This document shows positions 60,350 through 64,000 of a DNA stretch of 64,000 bases, in pieces (positions within the stretch are counted from its first letter, which is position 1; every line of letters begins with the position of its first letter). The DNA lies in the NCBI RefSeq assembly GCF_900109945.1, contig NZ_FOBX01000006.1:248001-312000 (forward strand), in the 5' to 3' direction. Source of the stretch: Bradyrhizobium sp. OK095. Lineage in GTDB: Bacteria; Pseudomonadota; Alphaproteobacteria; Rhizobiales; Xanthobacteraceae. Both the position numbers and the translations under genes were made by a program. The notes beneath the pieces were generated by a model. It was given only the letters and a program-made list of their open reading frames with translations, searched no databases and had not been told where the DNA came from.

Positions 60350-61638
60350 CACGCCGCGATGAACTCGTTCCACTTGCGGACCATGTAGTCGTTCTCGTCC
60401 ATCACGGCGTTCCAGCAGGCGACGCCGCCCATGCGGTCCTCGTAGGAGCCGCCATCACGCACGGCGCCGGCCTTCTCGAGCACCGAGCCGTCGGGCGCCT
60501 TGATGTCCTTTTCGGCGGCCTTGCCTTCCATCCAATAGGCCCACTCGTAGGGCTCCATGTGCGCCTTCGCGGTCGACAGTACGGCCGAGTAGTAGCCTTG
60601 GCGGTTGAGATAGGCGCCGGCATAGCCTGATAGAAACCAGTTGACGAACTCGTAGGCCCATTCGAGCTTTTGACCCGACACGCCCTTGGAGACACAGAAG
60701 CCCGAAGCCCAGGAGCGGTAGCCCTCTTTCAGCGGCTGGAAGGTGCAGGCGATGCCCATCGAGCGCACTTTCGTCACGGCGGGCGACCACATCGACTGGA
60801 TCACGGTTTCACCGGAAGCCATCAGGTTGACGCTCTCGTTGAAGTCTTTCCAGAACGCGCGGAACTGGCCGGCCTTCTTGGCTTCGATCATCACCTTCAT
60901 AGTGAGATCAATCTCTTCCTTGGTCATGTTGCCCTTGTCGGCATATTTGTACTTGCCGGTGGCTTCGACGACCATCGCGGCATCCATGATGCCGATCGAG
61001 GGGATGTTGAGGATCGAGGCTTTGCCCTTGAATTCGGGATTGAGAAGTTCAGCCCAGGAGCTGATCGGGCGCTTGATGATGTCCGGACGGATGCCGAGTG
61101 TGTCGGCGTTGTAGACGGTCGGGATCAGCGTGACGAACTCGGTCGCGGTCTTGGAGAAAGTCTTGGAGTCCTTGCCTTCGAGATAGAGCACCTTCCAGGG
61201 CGCGGTGCCCTGGTTGCCGATCTTCTTGCCGCCGGGGGTCTCGCCCTTGGTGAAGACGGGCGTGATGTTGTCGAATTCCTTGATCTTCTTGGAGTCGAGG
61301 GCAAGGATGTTGCCCGACGGCACCAGCTTCTTCAGCGAGAAATATTCGGTGTCCAGCACGTCGAAGGAGTTGGGCTGCGTCATCACGCGCTTGGTGACAT
61401 CGTCGGTGGTCGCGGTGATGTATTCGATCTTGATGCCGGTGTCCTTCAGGCACTGCTTGGAGATGTCGTCGCCCTCGTTCACGGCGGTGCCGAGATAGCG
61501 CAGCACCTTCGGCTCGGCCGACATCACATAGGGAAAGCCGGTGATGGCGCCGGAGCCGGCGGCAAGGCCCGCGAGACCCGCGGTGCTCTTCAATAGTGTG
61601 CGGCGGCTGACGCCGGTCTTCCTGGTCGTCTCGGTCAT
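60349..61638 (-). CDS. PotD-type ABC transporter substrate-binding protein, Tat signal
   Basis: A 429-residue family 1 solute-binding protein. SRRTLLKSTAGLAGLAAGSG at residues about 11-30 is a twin-arginine signal, suggesting export of a folded protein. The mature chain (VLRYLGTAVNEGDDISKQCL at about 45; PTVYNADTLGIRPDII) fits the polyamine/opine group. The ATG at 61638 has AGAGGAG at ideal spacing, better than the GTG three codons upstream. Ligand unknown; it could be allantoin or a related cationic compound, given the racemase. Confidence 0.9.
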   Translation of the reverse strand: MTETTRKTGVSRRTLLKSTAGLAGLAAGSGAITGFPYVMSAEPKVLRYLGTAVNEGDDISKQCLKDTGIKIEYITATTDDVTKRVMTQPNSFDVLDTEYFSLKKLVPSGNILALDSKKIKEFDNITPVFTKGETPGGKKIGNQGTAPWKVLYLEGKDSKTFSKTATEFVTLIPTVYNADTLGIRPDIIKRPISSWAELLNPEFKGKASILNIPSIGIMDAAMVVEATGKYKYADKGNMTKEEIDLTMKVMIEAKKAGQFRAFWKDFNESVNLMASGETVIQSMWSPAVTKVRSMGIACTFQPLKEGYRSWASGFCVSKGVSGQKLEWAYEFVNWFLSGYAGAYLNRQGYYSAVLSTAKAHMEPYEWAYWMEGKAAEKDIKAPDGSVLEKAGAVRDGGSYEDRMGGVACWNAVMDENDYMVRKWNEFIAA

Positions 61639-61681
61639 ATCGCTCACTCCTCTGTGTTGCGCATTTTCTAGAATAACGGCG

Positions 61682-62668
61682 CTATTGCAGGCGTTGCGCC
61701 TTGGCGGGATCCCAGGTCACCAGCGCGCGATCGCCCGGACGTAAAGGGCGGGCGTCGAACACGGTCTCGGGAACGTGGGCGAACAGGGCGGTGCCGTCGT
61801 CGAGCGCGAGCGAGACGGCAACATAGGAGCCCTGGTACTCGGTCTGGGTCAGCAGCGCAGGCGCGCCGAACGCGCCGTCAACGAACGGCATGATGCCGAG
61901 TTGATCGGCGCGCACGGCGATGAGTTTGCCGGCGTCGCTGAGGACGTTGTGGCCGCCGATGAAGCGCGCCACGAATTCGGTCTGGGGGTGGTGGAAGATG
62001 TCGCGGGCCGAGCCCTGCTGCTCGATCTTGCCCTGGTTCATCACCACGATGTGGTCGGCAAGCGCCATCGCCTCTTCCTGGCCGTGGGTGACCTGGATGA
62101 AGCTGATGCCGAGCTCGCGCTGCAGCCGCTTGAGTTCGCCGCGCATCCTGACCCGCAGGAACGGATCGAGCGCGGACAGCGGCTCATCGAGCAACAGGAT
62201 CTGCGGCTCGGTGATCAGCGCCCGGGCAAGCGCGACGCGCTGCTGCTGGCCACCGGAGAGCTGCGCCGGCAGGCGCGCCGCATAGGGGCTCATCGCGACG
62301 AGCTCGAGCAGTTCGCCGGCGCGCTTGTGCCTGATGGTGCGGTCGACGCCGCGCATTTTCAGGGCAAACGCAACATTGTCGAGCACGGTCAGGTGCGGAA
62401 ACAACGCGTAGGACTGGAACATCATCGCCGTGCCGCGCTTGGCGGGCTCGAGGTCGGTGACGTTCTGCGGGCCCAGGATGATGTCGCCTTCGCTGACCGC
62501 CTCATGGCCTGCGATCATGCGCAAAGTCGAGGTCTTGCCGCAGCCGGAGGGGCCGAGCAGGCAACAATAGGTGCCGGCCGGGATCTTGAGGTTGACGGTG
62601 TCGACGGCCAGCGTCGTGTCGTAGCGCTTGGTGACGGCGACCAGTTCGAGAGCGGCAGGAGTGGCCAT
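61682..62668 (-). CDS. PotA-type ABC transporter ATPase
   Basis: A 328-residue ATPase. Walker A GPSGCGKTSTLRM (about residue 37-49), LSGGQQQRVALARAL, Walker B LLLDEPLSALDP and a C-terminal TOBE domain (from about residue 245) are present. It energises the two Pot-type permeases. The ATG at 62668 is chosen; an in-frame GTG/ATG further upstream lacks support. It is divergent from the FCD-GntR regulator and heads the operon. Confidence 0.92.
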   Translation of the reverse strand: MATPAALELVAVTKRYDTTLAVDTVNLKIPAGTYCCLLGPSGCGKTSTLRMIAGHEAVSEGDIILGPQNVTDLEPAKRGTAMMFQSYALFPHLTVLDNVAFALKMRGVDRTIRHKRAGELLELVAMSPYAARLPAQLSGGQQQRVALARALITEPQILLLDEPLSALDPFLRVRMRGELKRLQRELGISFIQVTHGQEEAMALADHIVVMNQGKIEQQGSARDIFHHPQTEFVARFIGGHNVLSDAGKLIAVRADQLGIMPFVDGAFGAPALLTQTEYQGSYVAVSLALDDGTALFAHVPETVFDARPLRPGDRALVTWDPAKAQRLQ

Positions 62669-62820
62669 GGCGTGTCCGCTGGGAGGGCGATGCTTCGGCT
62701 TTCTCCGCAAGGTCCGTGCCAACCGCGCGAAGGCTGCCGAATTCCAAAACTGTGCAGTGAAGTCAGGTCGTTAGATCGAATCCGGCGCAGCGGCCCGGCC
62801 CGCCGAACGGGCAGTAATAT

Positions 62821-62872
62821 GCACACAAAATGTGCGCGGATTGTATAAAGTTTCGCCTGTGATTGGATACAG
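62821..62872. promoter_or_regulatory. candidate operator region between Pot operon and GntR gene
   Basis: GCACA-CAAAA-TGTGC at 62821-62835 is a 5-base inverted repeat, and TTGTATAAAG at 62841 and TTGGATACAG at 62863 are imperfect direct copies 22 bases (two helical turns) apart. FCD-GntR regulators often bind TTGTATAC-like sequences, so these may be sites for the regulator encoded next door. Only a visual match. Confidence 0.35.
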
Positions 62873-62935
62873 CTCGTCGACTAACATTCCTGGCCGAACG
62901 TCGATCGAGCCCTCGGGCACAACCCCCTTGAACTG

Positions 62936-63643
62936 ATGGCCGCCAAGACCCGCCAAAAATCCGATGCGCCAGACGCGAGCGATCGCGTCAGCCGTATCAG
63001 GGAAGGCGTGACCGCGGCGATCCTCGAGCATCGCCTGCTGCCGGGCACGAAGCTCGGCGAGGACGAGATCGGCGAGATCTACGGCGCGAGCCGCACGCTG
63101 GTCCGCACCGCGCTTCAGCAACTCGCGCATGAGGGCATTGTCAATATCGAGAAGAACCGCGGCGCCTTCGTTGCGCGCCCGACTCCCGCCGACGCGCGCG
63201 AAGTGTTCGAGGCGCGCCGCCTGATCGAACCCACCATCGTCGACCACGCGATCGACGCGGTCTCGCCGATCTGGATCGCTCGCCTCCAGCAGCATCTCAC
63301 CGAAGAGCGTGAGGCGGAGCTGCGCGGCGACGCGCGCGCGTCAGTCCGGCTCTCCGGCGAATTTCACAAGCTTGTCGCCGAGATGAGCGGCCACAGCATC
63401 TATCTCGGCTTCCTGAAAGAACTGATCGCGCGTTCCTCACTCATCATCCTGCTTTACCGCCGCCACGACACGCCGGCCTGCGGCACTGATCACCACGCCG
63501 GCATCGTCGCCGCGATCCGCAAGCGCGACAGAGAGGCCGCGCGCGCGCAGATGCTGTCGCACCTGAACGAGATCGAGGCCGAGCTGTTCTTGAAGGATCC
63601 CGCCGCCGACGAGCTGCGGCTCGCGGATGTGCTCGGCGCGTGA
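62936..63643 (+). CDS. FCD-type GntR transcriptional regulator
   Basis: A 235-residue regulator. The winged helix (about residues 20-80) includes LGEDEIGEIYGASRTLVRTAL and VNIEKNRGAFVARP; the FCD ligand domain (about 90-225) has the metal/ligand residues in EFHKLVAEMSGH and DHHAGIVAAI. FadR/VanR-type proteins sense carboxylates, amino acids or similar compounds. It is divergent from the Pot-type importer and probably represses it in the absence of substrate. Confidence 0.92.
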   Translation: MAAKTRQKSDAPDASDRVSRIREGVTAAILEHRLLPGTKLGEDEIGEIYGASRTLVRTALQQLAHEGIVNIEKNRGAFVARPTPADAREVFEARRLIEPTIVDHAIDAVSPIWIARLQQHLTEEREAELRGDARASVRLSGEFHKLVAEMSGHSIYLGFLKELIARSSLIILLYRRHDTPACGTDHHAGIVAAIRKRDREAARAQMLSHLNEIEAELFLKDPAADELRLADVLGA

Positions 63644-63661
63644 GCGAACCGCAGCGCTTGG

Positions 63662-63871
63662 CTATGGCAGCGGGGATCCTTCGTTACGCCTGACGATCTT
63701 CATCACAAGCAGACCAGCGCCAAGGATCAGGAAGAGAACGCCGACGAAAGTCGTGCCACCGGATTCAAAGGTCACGCCGACCGCCGTCAGCAGGCATCCG
63801 ATGATGATCGCGAAGAGTCCGCCGAGCTTCTTGACCAGCAGAATGTGTCCGTCACTCGTCTGTGCCACCAT
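63662..63871 (-). CDS. small two-span membrane protein
   Basis: A 69-residue protein with two helices (LFAIIIGCLLTAVGVTF, and FVGVLFLILGAGLLVMKIV) and short charged ends. GAGG lies 6 bases before the ATG. I do not recognise a family. It is convergent with the GntR gene, 18 bases away. The last 129 bases of the window contain no recognisable feature. Confidence 0.7.
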   Translation of the reverse strand: MVAQTSDGHILLVKKLGGLFAIIIGCLLTAVGVTFESGGTTFVGVLFLILGAGLLVMKIVRRNEGSPLP

Positions 63872-64000
63872 GTTGCGCCTCGCTCACTTGATGCCGGGCC
63901 GTCTTCGAGATTTCCTCCTGCCCCATCCTCCATCACGCGGCCCGCGCGGGATCGTACTCCAACGCAAGGTGGTTGCAATCTGGAGTTGACGGTGGTCGTA

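Noticed and set aside
1..64000. CRISPR array, prophage or insertion sequence
   Set aside because: No regularly spaced direct repeats, cas genes, phage structural genes or transposases were seen.

Overview
The window is GC-rich alphaproteobacterial chromosome, most like Bradyrhizobium or a close relative in the Nitrobacteraceae. This rests on very high third-position GC, many paralogous ABC uptake systems, Bradyrhizobium-style palindromic intergenic repeats (near 4.1, 5.8, 11.1, 23.2 and 41.1 kb), and small proteins typical of Rhizobiales (DUF3126, an RMF-like protein). Genus assignment is inference from recall, not a search. I saw no prophage, insertion sequence, CRISPR array or rRNA; one tRNA-Leu(UAA) lies at 29.7 kb.

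Layout. 0-5.8 kb: MoaB/CinA-like protein, xanthine phosphoribosyltransferase, a MetE-core-like protein coupled to a tiny secreted protein, a frameshifted YfcG-type glutathione transferase, a DsbA-fold isomerase and a quinone oxidoreductase. 5.9-21.3 kb: a large peptide / D-amino-acid utilisation region, mostly on the minus strand: crotonase-fold isomerase, amidase, M20D hydrolase, M81 (MlrC-like) peptidase, a fused two-domain ABC ATPase, two DPP-type permeases, a DadA-type dehydrogenase behind a tandem glycine riboswitch, an M20 carboxypeptidase, and, divergently, two tandemly duplicated DPP-type binding proteins with duplicated terminators. 21.6-29.7 kb: membrane glycosyltransferases (GT39, GT87-like, an unassigned GT-C-like protein, GT22) with a Bcr/CflA MFS pump. 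30-41 kb: lipoprotein, FAD monooxygenase with a zinc-finger partner, alpha/beta hydrolase, unknown secreted proteins, a TrpX-type binding protein, a LysR regulator, cysE and a DUF3126 protein.

41.3-49.1 kb: a LysR regulator divergent from a tight six-gene operon: a complete polar amino-acid ABC importer (binding protein, two permeases, ATPase), a serine-hydroxymethyltransferase-fold protein lacking several canonical catalytic residues, and a class V PLP enzyme. This is my best candidate for an undescribed catabolic system. 49.2-57.6 kb: LysR / SDR / NADP-binding cluster, gamma carbonic anhydrase, a HAMP-PAS protein with no output domain, an RMF-like protein and small secreted proteins. 57.8-63.6 kb: a PotABCD-type importer in one operon with an Asp/Glu/hydantoin (allantoin)-type racemase, divergent from an FCD-GntR regulator.

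Taken together, much of the window serves scavenging of nitrogenous compounds: importers sit beside the hydrolases, racemase, dehydrogenase and PLP enzymes that would process their cargo, each set with its own regulator or riboswitch.
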